NCBI GenBank assembly: GCA_030278955.1
Contig: JAOANR010000001.1
Span: 26,355,120-26,419,119, forward strand
Direction of reading: 5' to 3'
Length of the DNA: 64,000 nt
Origin: Hygrophila difformis
Lineage: Eukaryota > Streptophyta > Magnoliopsida > Lamiales > Acanthaceae
The translations under genes were made by a program, and so were the position numbers. Positions within the stretch are counted from its first letter, which is position 1. Each line of letters opens with the position of its first letter. Positions 1 to 11,359 of this stretch are shown here, piece by piece. The notes beneath the pieces are model-generated. The model saw only the letters and a program-made list of their open reading frames with translations, had not been told where the DNA came from and did no database searches.

Positions 1-125
1 GCATAAATGTGTAATTTTATTACACATTTATGTTAGAAAAATCCAAAAACATGAGAAAAAGAAAGGGAAACAAAAAGATGGGAAAAGAAATGAAAGACCC
101 ACAAAAAGTCGAATTTTCAGGATAT

Positions 126-392
126 TACGACGCTAGACGCAACTACGGCGCTAAACATGGATAGCGCCGTAGCTTGGTCTAGCGCCGTAGGAGGTAATCA
201 AAGCAGCAGTCTGAAGAGGAGCGGACGGCGTTAAACAGGGATAGCGCCGTAATCAAGCATAGCGCCGTAGAAGAAGGATAGCGCCGTAGGCTGTCCATTC
301 AGAAGCAAGAGTGTCTTTGGGATGGAAGACTACGACGCTACACCTGTAGCGCCGTAGCAAGGATAGCGCCGTAAGCCACCTATAGCGTCGTA
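126..392. repeat. Signature repeat cluster 1 of element A (10-mers TACGRCGCTA / TAGCGYCGTA)
   Basis: Three modules of four 10-mers. In the first, copies sit at 126-135, 144-153, 162-171 and 180-189, an exact 18-bp period, with the first two in one orientation and the last two inverted. The second (224-288) and third (331-392) have one forward and three inverted copies with 6 to 9 bp spacers. Inner and outer copies can pair to form a hairpin of two 10-bp stems separated by an internal loop. The two spellings differ by one transition (G/A at the fifth base). Confidence 0.9.
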
Positions 393-451
393 AGCCTTGC
401 CAGAATTCAAATTTCAAGGCCTGGGGGCCCATGGGCCTAGGGTTTCCCACC

Positions 452-459
452 TATAAATA
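452..459 (+). promoter_or_regulatory. TATA box of element A 5' LTR
   Basis: TATAAATA follows a stretch (gggcctagggtttc) that also stands before the TATA box of element B. It lies just downstream of signature cluster 1, so the repeat modules occupy the promoter-proximal upstream region. Transcription probably starts some 25 to 35 bp downstream; that is inference. Confidence 0.7.
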
Positions 460-1108
460 GAGGTGTTGACTCCCTGGTCTTGTCACTTCACCACATTCTC
501 AAACTTGAAGACAAGAGGCTGTTCTTGAGAGTAGTGTAGGTTAGTTAGATTAGTTAGTTTTATTTTTATGTATTATTTAATTTCTGCACCTAGATTAGTT
601 AAATAATGCATAGATTAGTGTTATTTTAGGGTTTCCAGTAGGATAGCCACTGTCTCCCCCTCTTTACAGTTTTGTTAAACCTTTATTTAGGTTTGAAATA
701 CCCAAATGATGGGTAATATCAAACCATTTTATGAAAAACGGGAAGTTAATCTTTGAAAGTATCCCAAAAACATGAAATGGACATGGGTCCATGGATTTAA
801 TGCTTTATTTTTGGTTTCATGACCATTTGGTCATTTTGGCTTACTGTTTCATGTGGGTTTTCTGTTTTCTTTTCATTTTTTTTGGGATTCATGCATGAAT
901 GTTGGTTGAAAACCCTCATTTGGGTTTGTGGTTCATGAGTGTGTAGTTTAGTATAGTTTTATCCACTGTTTTGCATTTCTTGCATCTTATTTTCACTGTT
1001 TTTAGCTTGTTATTTCATTTTAATGCATTTGTGAATCATGAACTCAAGAATAGGGCTTGCAATCGCAGAGATTGCATTACCCGAACAACAACATGCTTCT
1101 GGGCTAGC

Positions 1109-1570
1109 TACGACGCTAACCGCCCTACGGCGCTATCCTAGGATAGCGTCGTAGGTGAGGTATAGCGCCGTAGTTGCCCAGAACTTAAACAAAATATTGC
1201 CCTACGGCACGAAACCAACGGTGCTATCCTCAGATAGCGTCGTAATTTCTGTTTAGCGCCGTAGGTCCCCTAATTTCTCTATCTCTCAGAACCCACCTAC
1301 GGCACTATCCTCACGACGCTATCCTAGGACAGCGCCGTCATTTAACGTTTAGCGCCGTAGTATCCCTTCTTTTTCCAAAAACTTCTAATTTCTCAAACCA
1401 CCTACGACGCTACACCTACGACGCTATATTAGTATAGCGCCGTAGTAGTGTATAGCGCCGTAATTACCCCTTTTAATCCAAATTTATTTTCTCTCTTGCA
1501 CCAACCCATGACGACGCTACCCTCACGACGTTATCCTAGGATAGCGCCGTCACATCTGTCTAGCGTCGTA
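1109..1570. repeat. Signature repeat cluster 2 of element A
   Basis: Five consecutive modules of four 10-mers, each arranged forward, forward, inverted, inverted. The first has copies at 1109-1118, 1126-1135, 1144-1153 and 1163-1172. The central 8-bp spacer is often the palindrome TCCTAGGA, so the inner pair is a near-perfect palindrome of about 28 bp. The cluster lies downstream of the TATA box, so if transcription starts there it is in the transcribed part of the LTR and each module could fold as RNA. Some copies are degenerate (for example tacggcacta). Confidence 0.9.
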
Positions 1571-4366
1571 ATCAGCATCTTCATGCAGATTTTCCATTCT
1601 CCATGTTCATCACTAATTAATTGAACCCTCTAGTCATTAATGATTCAAGAGTCTAATTAGCAATAATTAAATCATCAATTATTATGATTAGAGGACCTTT
1701 GTTCAATTGCCATTAAAATAATTTTCTATAAACAAAATCATGATGTCTTAAACAGATAATCCGGACTGTAATTAATTACGGTAGGAGGGATTATTCAAGC
1801 CATCAATTATGGATTGATTCCATCACCTTGCATGAGAAACCAATGTCTCTCATGCAAGTTCTTCCTCTCATTTCATTTCATTTTGTCTTTTGTGTATTGT
1901 GTGTAACAATTAGTAAAGAATACATCAGACTAATGTTGGCGGGTATTCCCTCATGGATAACTAGCTCGTATTCTGGGTATTAATTACTAAATGTTATTTT
2001 GCATGGTTTGTATAGAAATCAGTGGAAGCCTTGGCGGTTCGTCCATCCTGGACTATAATAGCTGCTCAACTGACTCCTATCCAGATACAGTTTTATTTTA
2101 CTTATATTATTTCCAAACCCAAATTCCAATCTGTAGTAAAACTCTGCTAATGTCTGTCAACATTAGCTGATAAGTACTACAGAGAGGAAGCATGTAGGTT
2201 TTTATCCGAATTCACAGATAGTGGAGGCCCAACTGGTATTGACACTACCATTTTAGGGTCTAAGCTATCTAAATTCACTCCATCCGAGTGATTGGGAAAT
2301 TGGACAGTAGATGTTTACAGTCCACCCAATTATTCGGCCACTACTTTGGTCTCCTGACCACTTCATACCTGTGTTTCACCTTCTGTCTAGACCCGCATCT
2401 ATATTTTGGGTCAATTAATTTTACACTTCCATATATCCTTATGCATGTTATTATTATGTACTATTGTGGTCTGTAATTATTTTGGGATCCTTCCCTTGGA
2501 CAATAGAAGTCTAGATCTTAAACAGATATTGCTTATTAACTTCCGACAAAAATCTCTTTATAAAATCCGGATCTAAGTAAGGGATGAATTCCACAGTTAT
2601 GACTAATTCATATCCGACTGGGGGTTGATTTTGGAAAATTAGAAGCAGAGTCAGCGATTAGGTCTCATCTAGGCTGAAAGGATCTGTGCTTTAACTGAGA
2701 GTCTAGTACCTGTTTAGGGAATGATTTTCAAATCCATTATTTTCCAAAATTGCTGTTTGTTGGGAATCTAAGATTAAATATTACACCGAGATGGGGTCCA
2801 CTTGGATTCAAATACAGTGTGGTAAATAATTTTAGAGGAACATTATCTAGGCCTTGGTTATTTTCTAAGATAGGGTTGAGTATTCTTTCAACTGCTATCC
2901 TCTTCTGCCAGAGCCTATTTTTGAGTCCTGAGTGAGTGCATCCGGAACGAACTAATTTATTAGTTCGTTTCATTAGTTTGTATCTCATAACCACCCGACG
3001 GGAAGTGAACACTGCGAGCGGTTCACCTAGAATAGGGAATTCTTGATCCACATCCGGTCATTCTGACTGGAGGCTTTCCTTTACTACCAGGGTCAGACCT
3101 TCAAAACCTCCGAGTGATAGGTTTTAAATGCTTTCTTTAACGCTTCCTTTTACCGCTTTCTTTTAACTGCCATCTCTAGAGGTCACTTGGTTGTATTGAG
3201 AGTTGCGTAACTGCCACTAGGACTGAGAGTTAAGGGATAGTTCAGGGCTTAATTAGAATCTTTGGGTGTGACATGGGGGAATGATAGTAGTACTTGGCAT
3301 TTCAATAAATGATTTGTCGGGTGTTGCTTTTCCACCGCGGATGAAGTAACATACCCAGGCCAGGGCTGTTACAAATTTGTGGTATCTTAGAATCTGTGGT
3401 CTTAAGAACATGTAAACTCATATTGTAAGTACCTGTCTGTTAAAGGGAAAGCATTATTGAGAGCATGAGAATTAGCTATCTGATAGAATTATCCCAAGCC
3501 AAGATCTGTGTATAAAAATGGAAGTTTAATACTGCTGTATCTAAATCTTGTCCAATTTTCATTCTTTTCTTCCTGTCCCTTCTGTCCACATTATGATTCA
3601 GCTTCACAGCTGGCATAGTGTAATTATTCATTGTTTTCATAGATAGTGTTTATCGCATTTTTAGAGTAATTCTACCCGCTTTCTAGAATAGACTCATTTG
3701 CTTGTAGAATAGATTTAAACGCTTTTATAGTTTAGTTTAAATTCATGTCAGTAGATGATTAATCACTTTTCAAACCATTGGAGCAATACGAATGGAAAAT
3801 CTAGTAAAACGACGTGGGCCCTGCTTCTATCGCACATCCTCCAGTGAACGATCCGGTCTTACTATAAATTACTGCAATTTTTGACACCGTGCGCTTTCGG
3901 GCCACAGTTTCTTAAACACGAGTAATAAAAACGTGACAACCTATAAATATATCCCTACTCACAACTCCGCCATCATAAATTGGTTTCATTAAATAAAATC
4001 GAAAACCAGGATTATGAATTTTCAGAAAATACTCATACAGTGGGAATGTGTCAAAAGTTTCATGGCGCGAATCTTCATGACATGAAATTATGATAAATTT
4101 CATGATGCAAATTGCCAGGGACCTTCAGTGTGACAGACTGAAGGTCAAGATTGAACTATCTATCTCGGCTGCACCGTGAAAGTTGTCAAGAGTTTCATGC
4201 CAGGGAGGTCCACAGCGCAGTTTGAAATCAGAGTACCCCACATGAGTAGTAAAAAGTGAAATATATCCTTAAACCCCTTTCCCATGAATCATAACTCTTT
4301 TCATTTAATAAATTTAACCTGGGATATTTTAGAAAATACTCGTGCGGGAAATTGTCAAAAGTTTCA

Positions 4367-4384
4367 TGGCGCCGTTGCCGGGGA
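4367..4384 (+). promoter_or_regulatory. Primer binding site, tRNA-Asp, element A
   Basis: TGGCGCCGTTGCCGGGGA directly follows the LTR terminus TTTCA. It is the reverse complement of the 3' end of plant tRNA-Asp (GUC) with its CCA tail. This primer choice is characteristic of Athila-lineage elements. The position sets the exact 5' LTR border. Confidence 0.95.
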
Positions 4385-4524
4385 GGATGCAGCGCCGTTT
4401 TATTAGAGAATTACATTCCTCATTGCTCCTAGTTAGCTTATACATATAAATATAAATATTCACCCCAAAACCGATTCTAACCTGGGGAATGTGCAGGTAC
4501 TGTCATAGCTAAGACCTCTGTTCT
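4385..4524 (+). other. Leader between primer site and gag, element A
   Basis: Untranslated leader of about 140 bases between the primer binding site and the gag start. It begins gaggatgcagcgccg, a stretch also found after the second primer site of element B. No other element is seen. Confidence 0.6.
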
Positions 4525-5523
4525 ATGCAAAAGAGGAAGGAGACTCTAGCCGAGATCCCGTTCAACGCAGAGATTGAGAAAACAACTCGTCGTCTGAGGG
4601 CGGAAGCTAGACAAAGAAAGGAACGGGAAAGACAAGCTCTCCTCTCTCCGAGCACAAGCAGTGACATCTCAGACATGGCGGATAACCATGGCAATCCCCC
4701 AAACATTCCACTTAACCCACCACTCCAAAATATCCAAGAGGATCCAGAAGACGTTGACGTTGAGAACTTGGAGGATCTCCCACCTCAGGTCATTCAGGGA
4801 GGTGAGAATCCCCCAAATCTCGAGCAGCAACCCTTCGAGATGCCTCCACCCAACCCAAACCACCAAAACCCCCAAAACAACCCACTTAACCAGAATAACC
4901 CTAATAACCAAAATTTTCAGAACCCTCAATTTCCAGACCCCCAGTTTAACCAAAACCAGAATCACCCCAACCCGAACGATTTCAATGATCCCAGAAATTA
5001 CTTTCCGAATCAGAACTTTTAACCACAGCAATACCAAGGAGGGCCAGGGAACAATCAACAGGCAGCCGCAGCTGACTATATGCAGCCCATTCTAGAACCA
5101 TATTTGAACATTCCTGTACAAGCCCCATTCTTGGCCAGGAATTTCGAATTAAAGCCGGCCCTCATCAATCTTGTTCAGAGCAACCAGTTCGCAGGAGCAA
5201 ATCATGAAGATCCGCATGATCATTTGCAAACATTCTTGGAGCTATGTGACACCATTAAAAACCAGAATGTATCTGCTAACACCATTCGATTGAGGCTGTT
5301 TCCTTTCTCTCTGACTAGCGGGGCGAGAACATGGTACAAATCACTGCCCGTGAATCAGAAGTCTGCATGGGAAGACGTGATCAGAAACTTCTTGACAAAG
5401 TACTTCCCGGAATCCAAGGTGGATGAATGCCGCTCTAAGATTGCGGAATTCAAGATGAAACCAGACGAATCCCGAACGGTTCTTCAACCTGCTCAAGAAA
5501 TGTCCCCAGCATGGTTTCCATGA
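4525..5523 (+). pseudogene. Athila gag, N-terminal and middle part, broken (element A)
   Basis: Encodes the start of the gag capsid precursor that packages the element RNA in virus-like particles. The start matches the gag start of element B (Met-Gln-basic-Arg). A basic N-terminus is followed by an Asn/Gln/Pro-rich linker and then the retrotransposon gag domain with [24 protein letters not shown] and the ARTWYKSLP block. An in-frame TAA at 5020-5022 replaces what is probably a Gln codon; the same frame resumes and continues to 5523. Near 5468 a deletion of about 14 nt relative to B shifts the frame, so the last residues before 5523 are out of frame. The reading frame cannot make full gag without suppression. 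Confidence 0.88.
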
Positions 5524-7625
5524 GTGGGAGAAATTAAGAAAGTTCTATAGCGGTTTGACCCCAGCATGGAAGAACATGCTTGATGCTGCCGGCGGTCAAC
5601 ACCTGCTATACATCCCCATGGACCAAGCTTGGGCCAAGATTGAAGCAATGAGTGTAAACAGAACTGTACTTTCTGATGATGTTAATTCCCCTCCCCCTCG
5701 TGGTTTATGTGCTGTAGGTACAGTAGGGAAATCTGAACTGGACAAACTGAAAGACCAAGTGGCCGTCTTGGCCTTGAATCAGGAAGCTGGGAGCTCTACA
5801 CAGGCTCAAAATGCTGAAGCTGTTTGCGGGACTTGCCAAGGCCCGCATTCCACTGAATCCTGTCAGCAAGTGGCAAGCGAAAGCTGTAACTATGCAGGTG
5901 GATTCCAAAACCGGCACCCGAACCTTTCATATTCCAACAACAATGCTTTGAATTCCCACCTGTTGACCCAGCCACAACAGTTCAACCAACCAAGGCCCCA
6001 GCACTTTAACCCAGGCTTACAGCCTCAGATTCTAGTTAGGCCACCCCAAAACCAAAATTTCCAAAACTTTCAGCAGCCACAGAATCAGTTTGTCCCAAAT
6101 CAGAATCAGTTTGGTCAAAACCAAGGTCAGAACCAGAATTGGAACCAGAACCAGCAGAAACCCCCTTCCAGATTGGAGACCCTCATGACTGACTTTATCA
6201 CCAGTCAAAAGGAAATCAACACTCAGTTGCAGTCCTCTATCCGGAATATGGAAACGCAGGTCACGCAAATGGCCAAGGAAATGCAGAAAAGAGACCAAGG
6301 AACTCTACCCAGTGCTGCTGAGAAAAATCCTCAGTGTAAGGCCATCACACTTAAGTCTGGTAAAGTTCTGGAAGGACCCAAGGGCAAAGAGAAACTGGTA
6401 CAAGGAAATGAACTGGAAAGTGACGTTGAGGAGAATGAAAAGGAAGCCGAAAAAGAAACAGCCAATCTGCAGACTGACGCTGCACCTGAAACGGCTGAAA
6501 AAGATAAGGGTACAGGTGGAGGTACAACTTCCTTCCCTTTACCACAAAAACAAGTAGATAATAACAAGTACATGCCTAGGATTCCTTATCCTGCACGTCT
6601 TAAAAATAAGGAACATGATCTTAAATTCAAGAAATTTCTGGAACGATTAAAGTCTGTAGAGATAACCATTCCTCTCACAGAAATGATTTCCGAAATGCCC
6701 ATCTATGCTAAGTTCTTGAAAGAATTGATTTCAGGAAAAAGGCAGGTCGAGCAAGAGGAGGTGATTATTCTCAACAGCACATGCAGTGCCATAGTTCAGA
6801 GGAGATTGCCCGAAAAGAAAGAGGACCCCAGATGCTGCACACTTCCAGTACAATTCGGAAAGGCCAAAGTGAGTATGGGGCTTTGTGATTTAGGATCGAG
6901 CATCAATGTGATGCCACTAGCTATGGCAATCCGCCTTAAGCTTGGAGAGATTCAACCAATCAAGATGAGACTGCAGCTCGCAGACAGATCAATCACTCAG
7001 CCCGTAGGAATCCTCAAGGATGTTGTGGTCAAAACCGGCCAGGTTCTCTTCCCGGTTGACTTCATTATCCTCGACATTGAAGAAGATTCTGAAATGCCAC
7101 TTATTCTTGGACGCCCATTCCTGGCCACTGGTGGTGCATTAATTGACGCTAAATCTGGAAAGGTCACATTGAGGGTCGATGGCGAGGAAATCACCTTTGA
7201 TATGGAGCAGCTGCAGAAGTTTCCAAATGAAGGAGCTTGTTCCATGTTTTCTGTAATAGATAGTGGAGAGGAAACTGATGGTGAGGAGAGAGAGCTTGAC
7301 TCTGGATTTGATCATGAAATGATGCTGGATGAAATTTCAAAGCAGGTATTGAAGCCTGCTGGCGTGGAGCACAAAGGATGCAAAGCCGTTCACTTTGCCG
7401 ATCCCGAAACAGGGGATTTGGAGGAGTTTGACGGCACAGACTTCCATGACGACGCCGACCAAGAGGAGGCGGATCCTGTACTGATGCAGGGTCCGGAAGG
7501 TAAAATTGATCTTCTCCCGTCTAATTCTCGCAAATTACTCCCTTCCGTTGAATGCCCACCAGAGCTTGAACTTAAAACATTACCCGATCATCTCAAGTAC
7601 GCGTTTCTCGCAGAACATAAAAAAA
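5524..7625 (+). pseudogene. Athila gag C-terminus and aspartic protease (element A)
   Basis: Continues the polyprotein in a new frame after the upstream 14-nt deletion, open from about 5480 to 7648. The gag C-terminal part has a zinc-knuckle-like CGTCQGPHSTESC (CX2CX3HX4C, one residue shorter than the classic spacing), then an Asn/Gln-rich low-complexity region and a charged Glu/Lys segment. The retroviral-type protease follows with the active-site triad context GLCDLGSSINVMP and the flap/ILGRPF region [13 protein letters not shown]. The frame is lost near 7619-7625, where an adenine run is one base longer than the equivalent place in B; translation then reads KKITCDCFG and stops. The protease motif itself looks intact. 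Confidence 0.88.
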
Positions 7626-9260
7626 TTACCTGTGATTGTTTCGGCTAAGCTCTCCCAAGAGCAAGAAAATGCTCTGGTGGCCGTTCTTAAAACTTATGTG
7701 CGTGCAATCGGTTGGACCATTTCTGATATCAAAGGAATAAGCCCTTCTGTTTGTATGCACAGGATTTTAATGGAGGAGAATTTCAAGGCCTCTCGCCAGC
7801 CCCAACGAAGATTGAACCCACCCATGCAAGAAGTGGTAAGAAAGGAAGTGATCAAGCTGTTAGACGCCGGTATTATATACCCGATTTCTGATAGCAAATG
7901 GGTCAGCCCTGTGCAGGTTGTTCCGAAGCGGGGTGGGATGTGCATTACGCAGAATGAACAAGGGGAGGAAATTGCCACGCGCCCAGTCACCGGATGGAGA
8001 GTCTGCATAGACTACCGGAAGTTGAACGAGGCAACTCGCAAGGACCATTTCCCTTTACCTTTTATCGATCAAATGTTGGAACGATTGGCGGGAAGGGCAT
8101 TTTATTGTTTTTTAGATGGCTATTCTGGATACAATCAAATAGTGATCGCCAGTGAAGATCACGAAAAAACTACTTTTACTTGCCCTTATGGCACTTTTGC
8201 CTATAGGCGCATGCCTTTTGGTCTTTGCAATGCACCAGCTACTTTTCAAAGATGCATGATGTCTATATTCTCGGAATTTATCGAAAAATGCATTGAGGTC
8301 TTCATGGGTGACTTCTCTGTATATGGAGATACGTTTGATGAATGTTTGACTAATCTTGCTAAGATTTTAAAGAGGTGTGAGGACACTAACCTTGTTTTAA
8401 ATTGGGAAAAGTGCCATTTTATGGTCACTGAGGGCATAGTGTTAGGTCATCGTATTTCTCGTGCAGGCATTGAAGTTGATCCAGCCAAAGTTTCCGCCAT
8501 TTCCAATCTCCCTCTCCCCAATTCTATCAAATCAGTTAGGAGCTTCTTAGGGCATGCCGGTTTTTACCGAAGGTTCATTAAGGATTTCTCTAAAATTGCC
8601 AAGCCGCTCACTAACTTGCTTTGTAAAGAAAATCCCTTCTTAATAAATGAAGCGTGTGTCCAAGCCTTTGACACGCTCAAGAAGATGTTGGTTTCTGCAC
8701 CGATAGTGCAACCACCCGATTGGTCAATACCTTTCGAGGTAATGTGCGATGCTAGTGGTCTCGCCGTGGGCGCAGTTCTTGGACAACATAAGGACGGGAG
8801 ACATTGCGTAATTCATTACGCAAGTCATGCCCTGAATGAGGCCCAAATTAACTACACCACAACGGAGAAAGAGATGTATGCTGTAATCTTCGCATTTGAT
8901 AAATTCAGACAGTATCTCATAGGTACGAAGACTATAGTATACACCGATCACTCTGCATTGAGATACTTGTTTAGCAAGCAAGATGCCAAACCTCGATTAA
9001 TCAGGTGGGTACTTCTGTTGCAAGAATTCGACATCATAATAAAAGATAGGCGAGGTCGAGACAATGGTGCTGCTGACCACTTATCTCGATTAGATAATGA
9101 TAAAAAGGAAAAAGCCGTTAATGAAGAGTTTCCGGACGAACAGTTGTTCGCACTACATCTGCATAATCAAGCTTGTCCATGGTTTTCCGACATCGCTAAC
9201 TTCTTGGCATGCGGAATAACCCCACAGTTTTCGAACTATCATCAGAAGAATAAGTTCTAA
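7626..9260 (+). pseudogene. Athila reverse transcriptase and RNase H (element A), catalytic Asp lost
   Basis: RT/RNase H part of the polyprotein, which copies element RNA to cDNA in the cytoplasmic particle. Visible RT blocks are [35 protein letters not shown] palm motif (reads [13 protein letters not shown]), [13 protein letters not shown] and [12 protein letters not shown]. The invariant Asp-Asp box reads FMGD: codon 8307-8309 is GGT where B has GAT, an A to G change that should abolish catalysis. RNase H follows with [26 protein letters not shown] and [10 protein letters not shown]. The frame ends at TAA 9258-9260, where B has Asn; the same frame continues downstream as integrase. Confidence 0.92.
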
Positions 9261-10466
9261 CGAGATGTATTAAGTTACTTCTGGGAAGAACCTTATCTCT
9301 TCAAACACTGCGCTGATTCTATAATCAGGCGATGTGTGACCGAGCATGAAGCCTATCAAATTGTCAGAAAATGCCATGAATCAGAATACGGAGGTCACCA
9401 TGGTCCCGCTCGAACGGCCCACAAGGTCCTCGAATGTGGATTTAATTGGCCTCACATCTATGAGGATTGCAGGACATTTGTGAAAGGTTGTGACAAACGC
9501 CAAAGATTAGGAAACCTCTCCAAGAGGGATGAGATGCCTCAAAAGGGAATTCTCACACTTGAGATTTTCGATGTATGGGGCATTGACTTCATGGGACCGT
9601 TTCCACCATCCGGTGGAAACTACTATATCTTGGTAGCTGTCGATTACGTGTCCAAATGGGTTGAGGCTGTCGCATTACCGACCAGTGATGGTAGCCAAGT
9701 CATCAAGTTCCTCAAGAACAACATTTTCAGTCGATTTGGCGTACCTAGGGTGGTGATATCTGATGGAGGAACACACTTCATTAATAAGGCTTTTGAAACT
9801 TTAATGAGTAAAAATGGGATCCTCCATAAGATAGGCACGCCTTATCATCCCCAGACTAGTGGTCAAGTCGAAGTGTCCAACCGCGAAATCAAACATATAC
9901 TCGAAGCCACAGTCGGGATAACCCGTAAGGATTGGGCACGTAAGCTCAATGATGCTCTATGGGCATATCGCACAGCATTTAAGACTCCCATTGGGATGTC
10001 CCCTTACAGACTTGTCTTCGGAAAAGCCTGTCATCTGCCTGTAGAGTTAGAGCATAAAGCTTACTGGGCCGTCAAAACGCTTAACTTTGATCCGAAAGTT
10101 GCTCAAAGCAAACGCAAGTTGGACCTCAATGAAATTGAGGAAATACGAGCGCTAGCTTATGAAAGCTCTCGAATTTATAAGGAACGGACCCAGAAGTTGC
10201 ACGATCGCAGGATTAAGCCTAAGCATTTCTATGTTGGTCAAAATGTATTATTGTTCAATTCTAGGTTGAAGCTGTTTCCTGGAAAGCTTAAATCCAGATG
10301 GGAAGGACCACATGAAGTGCTGGAAGTGTTTCAAAATGGAGCCGTCAGGATCCGAACTGACAAGGGCAACATAGTGGTGAATGGACATCGATTGAAGGAG
10401 TACCTCGGACAGTTCGATCCGGAGAAAGAAAGCCAAACAGTGGCAGACCCGGCTTACACTCAATAA
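9261..10466 (+). pseudogene. Athila integrase (element A)
   Basis: Integrase, which inserts element cDNA into chromosomes. It follows the in-frame stop at 9258 and is open to TAA at 10464-10466. The N-terminal HHCC zinc region is recognisable ([10 protein letters not shown] upstream), but the second Cys of the CX2C pair is Arg (CDKRQRLGN, codon 9498-9500 CGC) where B keeps Cys. The catalytic core has all three acidic residues: [15 protein letters not shown] and GQVEVSNRE. The C-terminal part ends in the [13 protein letters not shown] block common in Athila. No chromodomain is seen. The zinc-site mutation suggests impaired function, consistent with the other lesions. Confidence 0.92.
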
Positions 10467-10555
10467 GAAACAACATTTAAATCATAAAAATTTCGTTTCA
10501 TATTACCTATTTATGTACGCATTACTTTGTCAGGAAATATCCAAAAATCAATTAA

Positions 10556-10593
10556 ACATTTAGAGTACTAAGACTCTAAATGTGAGGATGTTG
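10556..10593 (+). promoter_or_regulatory. Hairpin plus TGTGAGGATGTTG module, copy 1 of element A
   Basis: ACATTTAGAGT (10556-10566) and ACTCTAAATGT (10573-10583) form a perfect 11-bp stem with a 6-base loop, immediately followed by the remainder of TGTGAGGATGTTG. The same 13-mer stands just before the 3' LTR of both Athila elements, so this may be an internal copy of the plus-strand priming region or a terminator-like structure. B has the identical module at 58421-58457. Confidence 0.65.
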
Positions 10594-10958
10594 ATATTTG
10601 GAGAAAACTTAACCTATTGGGTATCTATCTGACTTGCAGGAAATTCGAACAACCAAAAAGAAGGAGCAGAAAATGAAGAGGAAAACCAGGTTCCCGGTTG
10701 GATTAAGTCCATGAATTTAAGAAAATGATTTCGGAAATTAAAGCAATTTAAAATCCGAAATAATTTTTGCAAACAAGTGGAATTAATCCAACCTATTTAT
10801 GCAAGTTTAATTTAATTAAGTTAGCCCATTTACAGCACAAAAATGCTTTGGACTAAAATTTCCCAAGTCCAAAACAAATAAAACCAACTGAGGCCCAATT
10901 TCATCTACCCTGGCCCAGTTCGCATGAATTTTGAAAGTTTCAAAATCCAAAGTACAAC
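10594..10958. other. Non-coding spacer after pol, element A
   Basis: AT-rich spacer between the integrase gene and the third repeat cluster. It shares patches such as aaaaccaggttcccggttgg with the same place in B (58547 onward). No gene or strong signal is seen. Confidence 0.6.
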
Positions 10959-11198
10959 TACGACGTTATCCCCACCTACGACGCTATCCTTGGATAGCGC
11001 CGTAGTAATAGGGTAGCGTCGTAGGGATCTTTCCCATCTGAGTCCATCTACGACGCAGTCCCTTAGAACGACGCTATCCTTGGATAGCGCCGTACTAAAG
11101 ACATAGCGCCGTAACACCCCTTCTCCCTCATTTCCATCTACGACGCTGAACATGGCTACGGCGCTAGTATAGCGCCGTATGCTAAGTATAGTGCCGTA
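10959..11198. repeat. Signature repeat cluster 3 of element A
   Basis: Three more forward-forward-inverted-inverted modules of the same 10-mer, starting with TACGACGTTA at 10959-10968 and ending with TAGTGCCGTA at 11189-11198. The inner pair near 10977-11004 is a near-perfect palindrome around the spacer TCCTTGGA. The cluster ends about 160 bp upstream of the first exon of the F-box gene, next to a possible TATA-like stretch (cttataaata at about 11214), so it may act as the upstream region of an internal promoter. Confidence 0.9.
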
Positions 11199-11359
11199 GA
11201 AACCCTTTTTCTCACTTATAAATACCCCCCCCCCCCACCAGTCTTCTTCTTCACTCCCATACTGTCGCACTCCCATTTCCAGAAAACCACTCTCAAAATC
11301 CTTACGCAGAACGCAGAGTTCTCGTACAACATTCTTCTCCGCAAATCCAAGGAGACACC

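Larger units (their letters stand above)
1..4366 (+). repeat. 5' LTR of Athila element A (about 150 bp missing)
   Basis: Direct repeat partner of 15072-19444, ending in TTTCA immediately before the tRNA-Asp primer site. It holds two clusters of 10-bp palindromic modules (126-392 and 1109-1570), a TATA box at 452-459, and towards its 3' end repeated decayed copies of its own terminus (near 4050, 4190 and 4353). No convincing protein gene is seen; small open frames here are incidental. The remaining sequence is AT-rich and is shared only in patches with the LTR of element B. Confidence 0.95.

Noticed and set aside
126..1570. Regularly spaced short repeats suggesting a CRISPR-like array
   Set aside because: The repeats are 10 bp, alternate in orientation, have 4 to 10 bp spacers and sit inside plant LTRs; none of this fits CRISPR.
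4367..4384. tRNA-like sequence at the primer sites
   Set aside because: Only the 18 bases complementary to the tRNA-Asp 3' end are present; there is no tRNA gene.
4669..5058. Minus-strand hydrophobic frame of 129 codons opposite gag
   Set aside because: It is the antisense of the Asn/Gln-rich gag linker and has no independent support.
9250..9262. Possible programmed readthrough at the A stop TAA 9258
   Set aside because: B has a sense codon at the same site and A has several other lesions, so a plain mutation is simpler.
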